From the NCBI RefSeq assembly GCF_001282625.1, contig NZ_CTEJ01000002.1, forward strand, positions 1,242,501-1,306,500: DNA of 64,000 nucleotides. Reading direction: 5' to 3'. Shown here in pieces: positions 21,847 to 30,691 of the stretch; within the stretch, counting starts at the first letter, position 1, and each line of letters starts with the position of its first letter. The position numbers were made by a program, and so were the translations under genes. The stretch is from Lascolabacillus massiliensis (GTDB lineage Bacteria > Bacteroidota > Bacteroidia > Bacteroidales > Dysgonomonadaceae). The notes under the pieces were generated by a model, which did not search any database, was not told the origin of the DNA, and was given only the letters and a program-made list of their open reading frames with translations.

Positions 21847-22272
21847 ATGAAAATATTGATTCTTTGTACAGGTAACAGTTGCCGAAGTCAGATGGCACAT
21901 GGTTTTCTTCAATCTTTTGATGACAAACAGGAAGTGTACTCGGCAGGAACACAAGCCAGTGGTAAACTAAATCAGAAAGCTGTTGAAGTGATGAAGGAAA
22001 TAGGAATAGATATATCCCATCACACATCAGATAGTATTGATATGTATCTTAATGATGTTTGGGATTATGTTATAACAGTCTGTGGTGGTGCTAATGAAAG
22101 TTGCCCAACATTTACAGGAAAAGTAAAGAATAGGTTGCATATCGGATTTGATGATCCATCCGATGCAAAAGGTACAGAAGAATATATTCACAGCGAGTTT
22201 ATCCGCGTCCGTGATGAAATTCAAAAAGCTTTTTTAGACTTCTATAACACCAAAATAAAAGAACATGAGTAA
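21847..22272 (+). CDS. arsC: Arsenate reductase, thioredoxin-coupled (LMW-PTP fold)
   Basis: A 141-residue protein of the low-molecular-weight phosphatase type. The P-loop C7-TGNSC-R13 begins the protein, and two further cysteines, Cys79 and Cys86 (CGGANESC), have the seven-residue spacing of the Cys82/Cys89 relay in S. aureus ArsC. It therefore should reduce As(V) to As(III) and be recycled by thioredoxin, not glutaredoxin. Its stop overlaps the acr3 start by eight bases. A small thioredoxin-like protein is encoded later in the same operon. Catalytic residues are intact. Confidence 0.93.
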   Translation: MKILILCTGNSCRSQMAHGFLQSFDDKQEVYSAGTQASGKLNQKAVEVMKEIGIDISHHTSDSIDMYLNDVWDYVITVCGGANESCPTFTGKVKNRLHIGFDDPSDAKGTEEYIHSEFIRVRDEIQKAFLDFYNTKIKEHE

Positions 22273-23296
22273 TAAAAGAATGAGTTTTCTTGATAAGAAT
22301 TTAACTCTTTGGATATTTATAGCAATGACTATTGGTGTCGGATTGGGATATTTTTTCCCAACATTCGCCGAATCCGTTGATTCTCTATCAAGTGGCACAA
22401 CAAATATTCCTTTAGCAATCGGATTAATCCTTATGATGTATCCTCCATTAGCTAAAGTTAATTACAAACTTCTTCCAAAGGTTTTTAAGAATGTGAAAAT
22501 ATTGAGTCTATCCTTATTTCTGAATTGGATAGTCAGCCCTATCTTGATGTTTATTTTGGCAATAACCTTCTTACAAGATTATCCCGAATATATGGTCGGT
22601 GTTATACTAATCGGACTTGCCCGATGCATAGCAATGGTCTTAGTTTGGAATGATTTGGCGGATGGCAATAGCGAATATGGTGCAGGGCTTGTGGCATTAA
22701 ACAGTATTTTTCAAGTATTCTTATACAGTTTTTATGCATGGTTATTTATAACCAAACTTCCTCCATTGTTCGGGTTTGAAGGTGCAATCGTAGATATTTC
22801 GATTGGAACAATAGCCGAAACAGTTGCAATTTATTTGGGAATCCCTTTCCTAATGGGTATTCTAAGCAGATTGATTTTAGTAAAGGTCAAAGGTGTAAAA
22901 TGGTATGAAGAAAAATTCATCCCGACTATTTCCCCACTTACTTTAATTGCATTACTATTTACCATCATATTGATGTTTAGCCTTAAAGGGGAACTGATAG
23001 TACAAATACCAATGGATGTGGTACGCATTGCCATACCTCTATTAATTTACTTTGTGGCTATGTTCTTTATCAGCTTCTTTGCTTCTAAAGCGGCAGGAGC
23101 TAGTTACGATATAAATGCTTCCGTATCATTTACCGCAGCAGGGAATAATTTTGAGTTAGCTATTGCAGTTGCTATCGGTGTTTTTGGTATTCATAGCGGA
23201 CAAGCATTTGCGGGAGTAGTAGGGCCACTTGTCGAAGTGCCCGTACTCATCGCCCTTGTAAATGTTGCATTTTGGCTTAAAAAGAAATATTACTGA
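22265..23296 (+). CDS. acr3: ACR3-type arsenite efflux permease
   Basis: A 343-residue inner-membrane carrier with about ten transmembrane helices, belonging to the bile/arsenite/riboflavin transporter superfamily. The conserved essential cysteine is Cys121 in [16 protein letters not shown], and the second signature is [20 protein letters not shown] near residue 290. It exports As(III) by proton antiport and may be coupled to the ArsA ATPase encoded downstream. It overlaps arsC by eight bases. Often annotated arsB in Bacteroidota, but it is of the ACR3 family. Confidence 0.93.
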   Translation: MSNKRMSFLDKNLTLWIFIAMTIGVGLGYFFPTFAESVDSLSSGTTNIPLAIGLILMMYPPLAKVNYKLLPKVFKNVKILSLSLFLNWIVSPILMFILAITFLQDYPEYMVGVILIGLARCIAMVLVWNDLADGNSEYGAGLVALNSIFQVFLYSFYAWLFITKLPPLFGFEGAIVDISIGTIAETVAIYLGIPFLMGILSRLILVKVKGVKWYEEKFIPTISPLTLIALLFTIILMFSLKGELIVQIPMDVVRIAIPLLIYFVAMFFISFFASKAAGASYDINASVSFTAAGNNFELAIAVAIGVFGIHSGQAFAGVVGPLVEVPVLIALVNVAFWLKKKYY

Positions 23297-23298
23297 TC

Positions 23299-23436
23299 AT
23301 GTATAAGGCAGTATTTATAATAGATAAAATGGATTGTCCGTGTGAAGAAAATCTCATACGCCTGAAATTGGAGAATTTAGATAATATCATTCATCAAGAA
23401 TATGATTTGACAAATAGGAAACTGACTATTATCTAT
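23299..23436 (+). pseudogene. 5' fragment of an HMA-CDF cation transporter gene
   Basis: The first 46 or so residues (MYKAVFIIDKMDCPCEENLI...) are an HMA-like metal-binding domain with the MDCPCEEN motif, as found at the N terminus of a Bacteroidota cation-diffusion-facilitator type protein. The match stops abruptly at LTIIY, where inverted sequence begins. The fragment could still be translated as a 62-residue peptide but lacks the transport domain. It starts two bases after acr3. Confidence 0.75.
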
Positions 23437-23641
23437 CGGCTACCAAACCCATTGACTTGGAGACAATACCAGTCGCCATCTCAATAATGAAGAAAGCGAA
23501 GTTGATAATTAATACCGCCCACAAAGCTTTTCGTTGCTTCTTATCCTCATTATTCTGTTTCGTATATTCCGTTTCTTCATGTTCTATCAGAGTAGAGTTT
23601 AAATTCAATTCTCCAATAGCTAATTCAATAGATATTAACAT
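23432..23641 (-). pseudogene. Inverted internal fragment of the same CDF transporter gene
   Basis: Read on the minus strand, these bases encode LNLNSTLIEHEETEY..., a linker, and the first transmembrane helix of a CDF transporter ending in TGIVSKSMGLVAD. This is the continuation of the fragment at 23299-23436 but in the opposite orientation. The two ends share a TATCTAT microhomology (23430-23436, and inverted at about 23632-23638). The remainder of the CDF gene is missing. Confidence 0.75.
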
Positions 23642-24233
23642 AACAGCAACAGCCTATTTGAGTAAAGATATAGCCGATAAAAAGCGTGTCCTTTTCAATG
23701 GTATATTCTATACATTAGGACGTACTTTCAGTTACACAGCTTTAGGATTGGTATTTTATTTCGGGGCAAGTAAATTCTATGTAGCCAAAATGCTGCAAAA
23801 TATTAGCGGTTTGTATTTAGGTATTGCCTTAATCATAATCGGCATATTGATGTTAGACGTTATCAAATTTAATATCCCAGCATTAAGCAAAATCACATCA
23901 AAGGTTAGTGAAAAGAGAATGAAGAAAAACTACCTGAACGCTTTTCTGTTAGGGGTACTATTCGCATTAGCTTTTTGTCCATACAGTGGGGTACTTTATT
24001 TCGGTGTGCTTATTCCTATGACAATTAGCAGCCCATCGGGACTACTTTTACCTCCAGTATTTGCCATAGCAACGGGATTACCTGTTATTATCATTGCTTA
24101 TCTTTTGGCTTACAGTATGTCGAATGTTGGAAAGTTCTACAACAGAATGAAAAGTTTTGAAGTATGGTTCAGGCGAATTGTTTCGGCAGTATTTATCGTA
24201 GTGGGAATATATTATATAGTAACGAATATTTAA
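23637..24233 (+). pseudogene. ArsG-like efflux permease lacking its N terminus
   Basis: From NITATAYLSKDIADKKRVLF onward, about 198 residues match the SafE/DsbD-like permease called ArsG in Bacteroidota ars operons, with five hydrophobic segments and the FCPYSGVLYFG motif. The first 35-40 residues, which carry the SPCPLA-type cysteine motif, have been replaced by sequence read antisense through the inverted CDF fragment, so the open frame from 23457 is a chimera. The protein may be non-functional. It normally works with the small thioredoxin encoded next. Confidence 0.72.
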
Positions 24234-24244
24234 TAGAGTAAGAT

Positions 24245-24478
24245 ATGGAAATAGTAGTATTAGGCACAGGTTGCCCAAATTGTAAAACAACTTATGACAG
24301 AGTTGCGAAAGTGATCGAAGGCATGGAGAACGAGCCTACTCTAAGGAAGGAGGAAGATATTTTAGAAATTGTCAAATATAATATCATGTCTCTCCCTGCT
24401 GTGGTTGTGGATGGCGAAGTTGTTATCAAAGGAATAGTGCCATCGGAAGAAGAAATTAGAAAGGTAATAACAATATAA
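24245..24478 (+). CDS. Small thioredoxin-like protein
   Basis: A 77-residue thioredoxin-fold protein (redox-active disulfide protein 2 type). The active site is Cys10-P-N-Cys13 in VLGTGCPNCKTTYDRV, and the cis-proline loop is MSLPAVVVDGEVV. Such proteins accompany SafE/ArsG-like permeases and are likely electron donors or arsenite-binding partners. It could also recycle ArsC, which is inference. It lies 11 bases after the damaged arsG-like gene and 12 before arsD. Confidence 0.85.
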   Translation: MEIVVLGTGCPNCKTTYDRVAKVIEGMENEPTLRKEEDILEIVKYNIMSLPAVVVDGEVVIKGIVPSEEEIRKVITI

Positions 24479-24490
24479 AATAACTGAAAT

Positions 24491-24847
24491 ATGGAAGGCT
24501 TAAAATTAGATAACAGAAAAGAGATTAAGATATACGATCCTGCTTTATGCTGCCCGACTGGTCTTTGCGGAGTGAATATTGATCCTGAACTAATGCGTAT
24601 CGCCGTAGTGATTGAAACCTTGAAGAAGAAAAAAGGGATAATCATAGAACGTTTTAATCTGAAAGATAATCCGCAAGTCTATGTCGATACACTAGCAGTT
24701 AATAAAATTCTAATGGAAGAAGGCTCTGACGCTATGCCTCTCACTACAATTAATGGCGAGGTGGTGTTGAAAAAAACATACCCATCCAATAAGCAAATCG
24801 CCGAATGGCTAGAGATTAACGAAGAAGAGCTAACTATCAAACAATAA
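24491..24847 (+). CDS. arsD: Arsenite metallochaperone ArsD
   Basis: A 118-residue protein that hands As(III) to ArsA. The metal-binding triad is Cys20, Cys21 and Cys26 (ALCCPTGLCG), matching the Cys12/13/18 spacing of E. coli ArsD after a short N-terminal extension. The rest follows the family (thioredoxin-like fold, FNLKDNPQVYVD, AMPLTTINGEVV). It is immediately followed by arsA, as usual. It lacks the extra C-terminal cysteine pairs of some ArsD proteins. Confidence 0.93.
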   Translation: MEGLKLDNRKEIKIYDPALCCPTGLCGVNIDPELMRIAVVIETLKKKKGIIIERFNLKDNPQVYVDTLAVNKILMEEGSDAMPLTTINGEVVLKKTYPSNKQIAEWLEINEEELTIKQ

Positions 24848-24930
24848 ATTAATAAACACAGTGTTACATCAATTTGCCTAACCGAAAAAACGGTTAGGAT
24901 AGGGATTGTACACTATAAAAATAAGTAGAC

Positions 24931-26643
24931 ATGAATAAATTTAATCCGATTGACAGTATTAAAACGAAGTATGTGTTTTTTACAGGTAAAGGCGGAGTTG
25001 GTAAAACTTCTATCGCTTGTGCCACAGCAGTCAATCTTGCCGACAATGGCAAAAAAGTCCTGTTGGTAAGTACCGATCCTGCTTCTAATCTACAAGACGT
25101 TTTTAGTATTCCACTAAGCAATAAAGAAACTAAAATAAAAGAAGTTCCGAATCTTAGTGTTGTCAACCTAAACCCCGAAGAAGCGGCATACGAATATAAA
25201 GAATCGGTTATCGCTCCTTTTAGGGGCAAACTACCTGAAAATGTTATAGCCAATATGGAAGAACAGTTATCAGGTTCATGTACTGTTGAAATAGCTGCAT
25301 TTAATGAGTTCTCCGATTATATTACCAATGGGGACAAACGTAAAGATTACAACTATATCATTTTTGATACAGCACCTACTGGTCATACCCTTAGAATGCT
25401 AGAGTTACCTTCTGCTTGGAATACCTTTATTGATGAAAACACTACCGGTGCATCGTGTCTTGGTCAACTGTCAGGACTAACAGATAGGAAAAAAGTATAT
25501 GAGGATGCTGTTGAAACACTGAAAAATCCGACAAAGACAACTATGTTCTTTGTTTCCAGACCTGACGAAAGTCCATTGCAAGAAGTAGAGCGTTCGGCTA
25601 AAGAATTGCTTGATATAAATATTCAATCGCAACAGTTGATTATTAACGGTGTGCTGCTTGAATATGATAAAGCCGATAAAATATCCGAGCAAATATATCA
25701 GCGTCAGCAAATCGCATTAGACAATCGTTCTAGAATGCTTCTTGATATGAATACTTATATCGTTCCTCTCCGCTCGTACAATATGACAGGAGTTGATAAT
25801 ATACGAGCGATGTTAAGTTCTGACGAAGGCTCAGTGCTTGTTGATGCAGAAATAAGTTCAAAAGACTTTAACGGAATAAATGACATTATAGACGACTTAT
25901 ATAAAACAGGTAAAAGAGTCATTTTTACAATGGGTAAAGGTGGAGTAGGTAAAACTACAATAGCGGGCGAAGTTGCTCGTGGCTTGGCTCAAAAAGGGCT
26001 TAAAGTACACCTTACAACAACTGACCCTGCGAATCACTTATCATTTATTGAAACGAAGGTTGATGGCATTACAGTTAGCCATATCGATGAAAAGAAAGTA
26101 TTAGCAGACTATCAAAAAAAGGTACTTGACAAAGCTCGTGAAACAATGGGCGATGCTGATCTAAGCTATATTGAAGAAGATTTACGTTCTCCATGTACAC
26201 AAGAAATAGCTGTTTTCAATTCTTTTGCCGATATAGTAGCAAAAGCGGATAATGAAGTGGTTGTAATAGATACAGCACCAACAGGTCATACATTATTATT
26301 GCTTGATTCAACACAGAGCTACCATAAAGAAGTCGAAAGAACGCAGGGCACTATTTCTCCGACAGTACAGAACTTACTTCCTCGGTTAAGAAACAAAAAA
26401 GAAACAGAAGTAATTATTGTTACCCTACCCGAAACAACACCTGTATATGAAGCACATAGATTACAGGAAGATTTGCAACGTGCAGGAATAGAAAATAAAT
26501 GGTGGGTAATAAATTCCAGTTTATATTTGACAGACACTCAAAGTCCATTTTTCAAAGCTAAGGCTCAAAGTGAAATCCAATGGATTAATAGAGTTAGTGA
26601 AATATCAAAAGGGAATTTTGCTGTTATTGCATGGAAACAGTGA
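24931..26643 (+). CDS. arsA: Arsenite-stimulated pump ATPase ArsA
   Basis: A 570-residue two-domain ATPase (A1-A2). P-loops GKGGVGKTS (residues 19-27) and GKGGVGKTT (near 334), each followed by a DTAPTGHTL signature, define the two halves. The three arsenite-binding cysteines are present: Cys117 (SGSCTVEIA), Cys176 (GASCLGQL) and Cys422 (SPCTQEIA). ArsA energises the arsenite exporter and receives metal from ArsD. It is the last intact gene of the operon and is followed by a terminator hairpin. All key residues are intact despite the rearrangement upstream. Confidence 0.95.
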   Translation: MNKFNPIDSIKTKYVFFTGKGGVGKTSIACATAVNLADNGKKVLLVSTDPASNLQDVFSIPLSNKETKIKEVPNLSVVNLNPEEAAYEYKESVIAPFRGKLPENVIANMEEQLSGSCTVEIAAFNEFSDYITNGDKRKDYNYIIFDTAPTGHTLRMLELPSAWNTFIDENTTGASCLGQLSGLTDRKKVYEDAVETLKNPTKTTMFFVSRPDESPLQEVERSAKELLDINIQSQQLIINGVLLEYDKADKISEQIYQRQQIALDNRSRMLLDMNTYIVPLRSYNMTGVDNIRAMLSSDEGSVLVDAEISSKDFNGINDIIDDLYKTGKRVIFTMGKGGVGKTTIAGEVARGLAQKGLKVHLTTTDPANHLSFIETKVDGITVSHIDEKKVLADYQKKVLDKARETMGDADLSYIEEDLRSPCTQEIAVFNSFADIVAKADNEVVVIDTAPTGHTLLLLDSTQSYHKEVERTQGTISPTVQNLLPRLRNKKETEVIIVTLPETTPVYEAHRLQEDLQRAGIENKWWVINSSLYLTDTQSPFFKAKAQSEIQWINRVSEISKGNFAVIAWKQ

Positions 26644-26659
26644 TAGAATAAGAAATTTA

Positions 26660-26697
26660 AATACTCAATAGGGGGAAAACCTTATTGGGTATTTTTA
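26660..26697 (+). terminator. Terminator of the ars operon
   Basis: An imperfect stem of about 12 bp (AATACTCAATAGG with CCTTATTGGGTATT) and a short purine loop is followed by TTTTATTA, 17 bases after the arsA stop. Confidence 0.75.
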
Positions 26698-26724
26698 TTA
26701 TATATTCTCTTAACCTCAAAGATC

Positions 26725-27477
26725 ATGAAAAATTACACTCAGGAACTAATAGAAGATATAAATGCAAATCTTCAAAATATTGTATTAGAGGAAAATGACG
26801 TGTTTTTCAAAGCGACCCAAGCGGTCAATATTTTAGAAAATGCCTTTAATAGTTTAAAATCATATATATCAAGCTATACATTCAAAGATGAATCTGAAGA
26901 GATAGCCTTTTTCAAGGAGATAAAACCTCAACTATTCAGTAAGCTAATCTATTACAGGAAAATCTACAGCATAGAGGTAATGCGTCCAAGTGGGAGTTTC
27001 GAGACTCAAAAAAACTATCTAAATAATGAACTAGACCGCATTAAAGGATATTTTGAGAGGAATCTTGATTTATATAAATATTATCGAACAGGCTGCAATC
27101 ATCTGGATAGATTCTATTTTATGCGAGGAAAACCTGATATTCAGCTTAACTTAGATTCATTTTATTTTGAGAGAGACCCTGTATTCTCAACAAGTTTCGA
27201 CTTCAAAATAGCCAAAATATTATCGAATGAAATGTTGGTTATTTATCTCAACGAAGAATTAGCTAAACTCGAATCTTATCCTATTTCATTTCAACAAGAA
27301 GTAAAACTTCCGAAAGTTAAGATGACTTGGACAGCTAAGAAAACTGAACTAGTGGAGCAACTATATTCTTGGGATACAGCAAAATGCTTCAATAATGGGA
27401 ATACCAATATAAAAGAATTGGCAGAATATATTGAAACTGCTTTCAATATAAATCTTGGAGATTACTATCATACATAA
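26725..27477 (+). pseudogene. rteC: RteC-like protein, 3'-truncated
   Basis: A 250-residue protein of the RteC family, which triggers excision of CTnDOT-type conjugative transposons in response to tetracycline regulators. The body is intact (for example FFKEIKPQLFSKLIYYRKIY, YFERNLDLYKYYRTG). The usual C-terminal tail after FNINLGDYYHT is missing: homology to an IS1182-type transposase begins at 27,479 in another frame. The missing tail of about 25 residues includes the basic RxRKxxRTxFLDxL segment, so the protein is probably inactive. It marks the island as conjugative-transposon derived. Confidence 0.75.
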
Positions 27478-27832
27478 CCTTAACCGCCATAAACAGAAAG
27501 CAAGGGAACTGTTGACATGCGAAGAAGGAATTTATCATCGAAGTCAGCGTGCTATAGAACCGGAGTCAGTGTTCGGCCAAACTAAATCCAACAAACACTA
27601 CAATAGGTTCAGACACTTTAACAAAGACAAGGTTTTGATGGACTTTGCAATCTTCGCTATCGCGTTTAACCTCGGAAAACTACACTTGAAGGGATTAGCC
27701 GATAAAGAAATACTCTGTTTTTTGGAGAAATATGGGCAAAAAGGAGATATTATTCTGTTTTTTATAAAAATAGAGATCAACTCTAAAAGTTTCTCATCAA
27801 TTAATAACAACAATCAGAAAATAGCAGCATAA
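27478..27832 (+). pseudogene. IS1182-family transposase, C-terminal remnant
   Basis: About 118 codons match the C-terminal part of IS1182-type DDE transposases: HKQKARELLTCEEGIYHRSQ, then EPESVFGQTKSNKHYNRFRH, FALAFNLGKL-like FAIAFNLGKLHLKG. The N-terminal two thirds and the left end are absent. It is fused directly to the truncated rteC gene, so insertion and later deletion shaped this edge of the island. Confidence 0.8.
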
Positions 27833-27843
27833 AAAATTAAAAA

Positions 27844-27870
27844 AGGAGCTGTCCTTTTGGAACAGCCCCC
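27844..27870 (-). terminator. Terminator beside the left attachment site
   Basis: GGAGCTGTCC and AACAGCCCCC form an imperfect 9-10-bp stem with a T-rich tail on the minus strand. It directly adjoins the att copy, repeating the terminator-plus-tRNA-end arrangement seen at 21,147 and 50,288. Confidence 0.6.
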
Positions 27871-27880
27871 TTATTCAGAG

Positions 27881-27927
27881 AGTGATCCGAGCGGGATTCG
27901 AACCCACGACCCACAGCTTAGAAGGCT
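27881..27927 (-). repeat. attL: 47-bp copy of the tRNA-Arg 3' half
   Basis: A perfect 47-base direct repeat of 50330-50376, covering the anticodon-to-acceptor half of tRNA-Arg(TCT). The copy diverges right after the anticodon-stem sequence. It is the left boundary of the integrated element, next to the integrase. Confidence 0.93.
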
Positions 27928-28096
27928 AAACCTAATATTTTTCGATATTTATTGTTGCATTTTACATGTCTGATTATTTGTATATTATAAAATACGCATA
28001 AAACATAACGCTTGATATATTTGGTTATTTATCGTTGTATAGGTACATTTGTTTTCCCATTGTTTTCCCATACTTACTAAATAATTAATTACGACT

Positions 28097-29527
28097 ATGG
28101 AAAATCTAAACAAAGTACCTAAAAAAACAAATGCTTTCAAGTACAAGAACAGAAATATATCGGTGTGTTTAACGAGAAAATACAGAAATAAAGATGACGT
28201 TGAAGCACCAATTTTTTGGCGAGTAACATACGAAAGAAGACATAAATACTATTATTCAGGTTTTGAATTTGAGATAAAAGAATGGGATGAATTCATTAAT
28301 AGAGACTTGAAAAAACATAAACTTACAAAACAAACTCTAAACAATTATTTAGCTCTATCATTAAAACCCGCAATTAACGCATTAGCTGAAATAAATGAGT
28401 TTTCATTTGAGGCATTAGATAATATCTTAAAAAAGCCTTTATCAGAAACAGTAAATGAAGCTTTTCAAAACAAGATAACAGCGTTAGAAAACGAATATAA
28501 AGTTGGAAATGCATCTATATACAGAACAACCTTAAAAGCTTTGATGAGATTCAAGCACTATTCTCTAAAAAAGAAAAAGGCTGATAAAATTCAATTCATT
28601 CAAACCTGTATTGAACAAAAGCATATAACTATCGGAAGTAATGTACTAACTGTTGAAGAAGAAATATCCTTTGATGAGATAACACCTAAATTTTTAAATG
28701 AATGCGAGAAATTCTGGGAGAAAACAGAAGTTTCTTATGCAACCATGGGAATATATATGAGAACGTTAAGGGCAATAATCAACAATAAAGATGGGGATAA
28801 ACCATATATTGAGGGTAGCAAATATCCATTTGGAGTAAATAACGGGAAGTACGAAATACCAGCAGGAGGCAGAAAAGAGATTGCAATGCCAATAGAAGAT
28901 ATTTGGAAAATTGAGAATTTTAAGACAGATAATCCAGCCCTGGCAACAGCACGTGATATATTTGTATTTATGTTTTACTGCAATGGTCTTAATTTTGGAG
29001 ACCTTTGCCGACTAACTTATAAGAATATTGATGCACCAAGAAATGAGATAATTTTTGAACGAAAAAAGACATTAAGAAAAGGAGAGGAACCAACTTATAT
29101 TTATGTTCCTATTTTACCTCCAATGATTGAGATCATAAATAGACAAGGCAATGATTCACAAGAAGGGTATATTTTCCCATTTTTAAATGGTATTGAGCCT
29201 ACAGAAAATAATGAAAATTTAATAAAAAGAGAGACCAGACTGAAATTAGAACCTATAAACTCCTCTCTTAAGAATATAGCAAATGAATTATCATTAGATC
29301 CAGAAATTTCAACTTCATATACAAGGAATAGCTATATAACTCATCTAACAAGTGAATTATTAATCAATCCGATAGTTGTTAAAAAGATGGTAGGTCATAG
29401 CACAAAAAAAGATGTCACTGCTGGATATGTTAACTTAACAGTGAAAAAGAGAAGAGAGATTAATTTGAAATTAATTAATCCGGAGAAAAAATACAATACG
29501 ATTAATTCAGTAGGAGTAACTGGATAA
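28097..29527 (+). CDS. int: Tyrosine-type site-specific integrase
   Basis: A 476-residue recombinase, somewhat longer than most Bacteroidota integrases. It has an N-terminal arm-binding part, a SAM-like core-binding domain (about 190-260) and a C-terminal catalytic domain. Visible catalytic elements are YTRNSYITH (Arg), MVGHSTKKDV (His) and the terminal tyrosine in AGYVNL. The first arginine box reads FYCNGLNFGDLCRL, the variant often seen in this phylum. It sits 170 bases inside attL and so is the enzyme expected to use the tRNA-Arg site. No excisionase is adjacent; two small HTH proteins at the far end may serve. Confidence 0.93.
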   Translation: MENLNKVPKKTNAFKYKNRNISVCLTRKYRNKDDVEAPIFWRVTYERRHKYYYSGFEFEIKEWDEFINRDLKKHKLTKQTLNNYLALSLKPAINALAEINEFSFEALDNILKKPLSETVNEAFQNKITALENEYKVGNASIYRTTLKALMRFKHYSLKKKKADKIQFIQTCIEQKHITIGSNVLTVEEEISFDEITPKFLNECEKFWEKTEVSYATMGIYMRTLRAIINNKDGDKPYIEGSKYPFGVNNGKYEIPAGGRKEIAMPIEDIWKIENFKTDNPALATARDIFVFMFYCNGLNFGDLCRLTYKNIDAPRNEIIFERKKTLRKGEEPTYIYVPILPPMIEIINRQGNDSQEGYIFPFLNGIEPTENNENLIKRETRLKLEPINSSLKNIANELSLDPEISTSYTRNSYITHLTSELLINPIVVKKMVGHSTKKDVTAGYVNLTVKKRREINLKLINPEKKYNTINSVGVTG

Positions 29528-29537
29528 TAAGAGTAAA

Positions 29538-30092
29538 TTATTTCCTTATAATCATAATTGAAATTACACAAATCATGATTCCTGAAATTATACCGGTTAA
29601 AAACAATTTGGATTTAAGCTGGGTACCAGGATTAGATTTAGATTTTAACGTTTTATTCTCCTCCTTCATCGCCTCTACTATAAGTTGAAGATTGATGTTT
29701 TTTGTGGTCAAGTGAGTGTTTTCAATTGAAGCTTCCCGGAGCAGAACCTCATATTGATTGAGAGTTTTTTCTAGCTGGGAGTTGCTTCTAGTAATTATCT
29801 CGGATGATATTGGAGGTTTTTGAGTTACAGGATTGATTGGCTGGGTCGTGTCATAATTAATTTCATATGTTGAGATCTCACTTTTCAGGTTGAAGTTTTC
29901 TTCTTCAAAGCGATTTAATTCGCTTTGTAAAGAAAAGATTTGAATTTCTTTTTGTGTGATTACCTCTTCCAACACAAGGACTGCAGAGCTGTCAGACCTG
30001 TAATAGATCTCCTCTGTTATTACTTGTTTTGGTTTACAAGAAATGAAAAGCAGAGGAACAATAAACAGTATTTTATATTTTAGCGGTACCAT
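29538..30092 (-). CDS. Lipoprotein with coiled coil and C-terminal TM, spanin-like
   Basis: A 184-residue protein with three parts: a lipoprotein signal with lipobox LFIS-Cys19, a long charged helical region (about 40-155, strong coiled-coil pattern such as QSELNRFEEENFNLKSEI), and a C-terminal transmembrane segment (about 164-181, FLTGIISGIMICVISIMI) ending in RK. This outer-membrane anchor plus periplasmic rod plus inner-membrane anchor is the topology of unimolecular phage spanins (T1 gp11 type), which fuse the two membranes in the last step of lysis. The gene is last in the lysis cassette, three bases after the endolysin. Function is inferred from topology and place only. Confidence 0.6.
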   Translation of the reverse strand: MVPLKYKILFIVPLLFISCKPKQVITEEIYYRSDSSAVLVLEEVITQKEIQIFSLQSELNRFEEENFNLKSEISTYEINYDTTQPINPVTQKPPISSEIITRSNSQLEKTLNQYEVLLREASIENTHLTTKNINLQLIVEAMKEENKTLKSKSNPGTQLKSKLFLTGIISGIMICVISIMIIRK

Positions 30093-30095
30093 TTC

Positions 30096-30686
30096 CTAAT
30101 TTTTAGAAATTCTTATTGCATTTAAAAACAATCTGTAATATTTTGCAATGAGGCTTGCCCGGTCCAATCCGTTAACAATTCTCCTGGCATTAATAGGATC
30201 CTCCTTATGATTATTGAAATAGTTTTCAAGAGAAACACCGGTGAAGTCGCCACGATTAGAAATACCGCGAGTCATACCTTCAATCATAATTCTCGCAGAA
30301 ATTTCAGGTTCCAGTGCTAATTCAGGATATTTCAATAATGGGTAATTCAAAAGTTTACCCATCAACTCGTAGTTCTCGTACCATGTGAGTTGAACATCAC
30401 CACGACCATAATAAAGCCTATCCGGGAAAGTGTATACCGTGCGATCATGTTTAAGTTTTTTTCCATAAGGTCTGCCGGCACCTTTTCCGACTTCCTCAAC
30501 CGGTTGCATTTCACCTCCTGTTTCGTGTAATACAGTGGCAAGCATATAAGCTCTCCATCGATCATCAACAATATCATAAATATCAAAAGCTGTTAGTTTA
30601 GTTTCTACACCTCTTTTTTGATGAGGCGTAAGCCTGCCAAAAAAGAGAGTTTTTGAGATTATCTTAAAAAAAACACCTTTATCCAT
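30096..30686 (-). CDS. Endolysin, GH19 (chitinase class I-like) fold
   Basis: A 196-residue single-domain protein. LATVLHETGGEMQPVEE contains the first catalytic glutamate (Glu55), followed by YYGRGDVQLTWYENYELMG (about 92-110), the GRGxxQLTxxxNY hallmark of GH19 lysozyme-like endolysins. There is no signal peptide, so export to the wall would need a holin. It sits between a small TM coiled-coil protein and the spanin-like lipoprotein with gaps of 5 and 3 bases, the classical order of a lysis cassette. It should cut peptidoglycan between MurNAc and GlcNAc. Confidence 0.8.
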   Translation of the reverse strand: MDKGVFFKIISKTLFFGRLTPHQKRGVETKLTAFDIYDIVDDRWRAYMLATVLHETGGEMQPVEEVGKGAGRPYGKKLKHDRTVYTFPDRLYYGRGDVQLTWYENYELMGKLLNYPLLKYPELALEPEISARIMIEGMTRGISNRGDFTGVSLENYFNNHKEDPINARRIVNGLDRASLIAKYYRLFLNAIRISKN

Positions 30687-30691
30687 AAAGA

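Larger units (their letters stand above)
21174..27880. mobile_element. Degenerate arsenic-resistance island
   Basis: About 6.7 kb between two partial copies of the tRNA-Arg 3' region. It carries arsRC, acr3, trx, arsD, arsA, a truncated rteC and an IS1182-type remnant, but no integrase, so it can no longer move alone. RteC controls excision of CTnDOT-type elements in Bacteroides, which points to a former conjugative transposon. The boundaries are inferred from the repeats. Confidence 0.55.
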
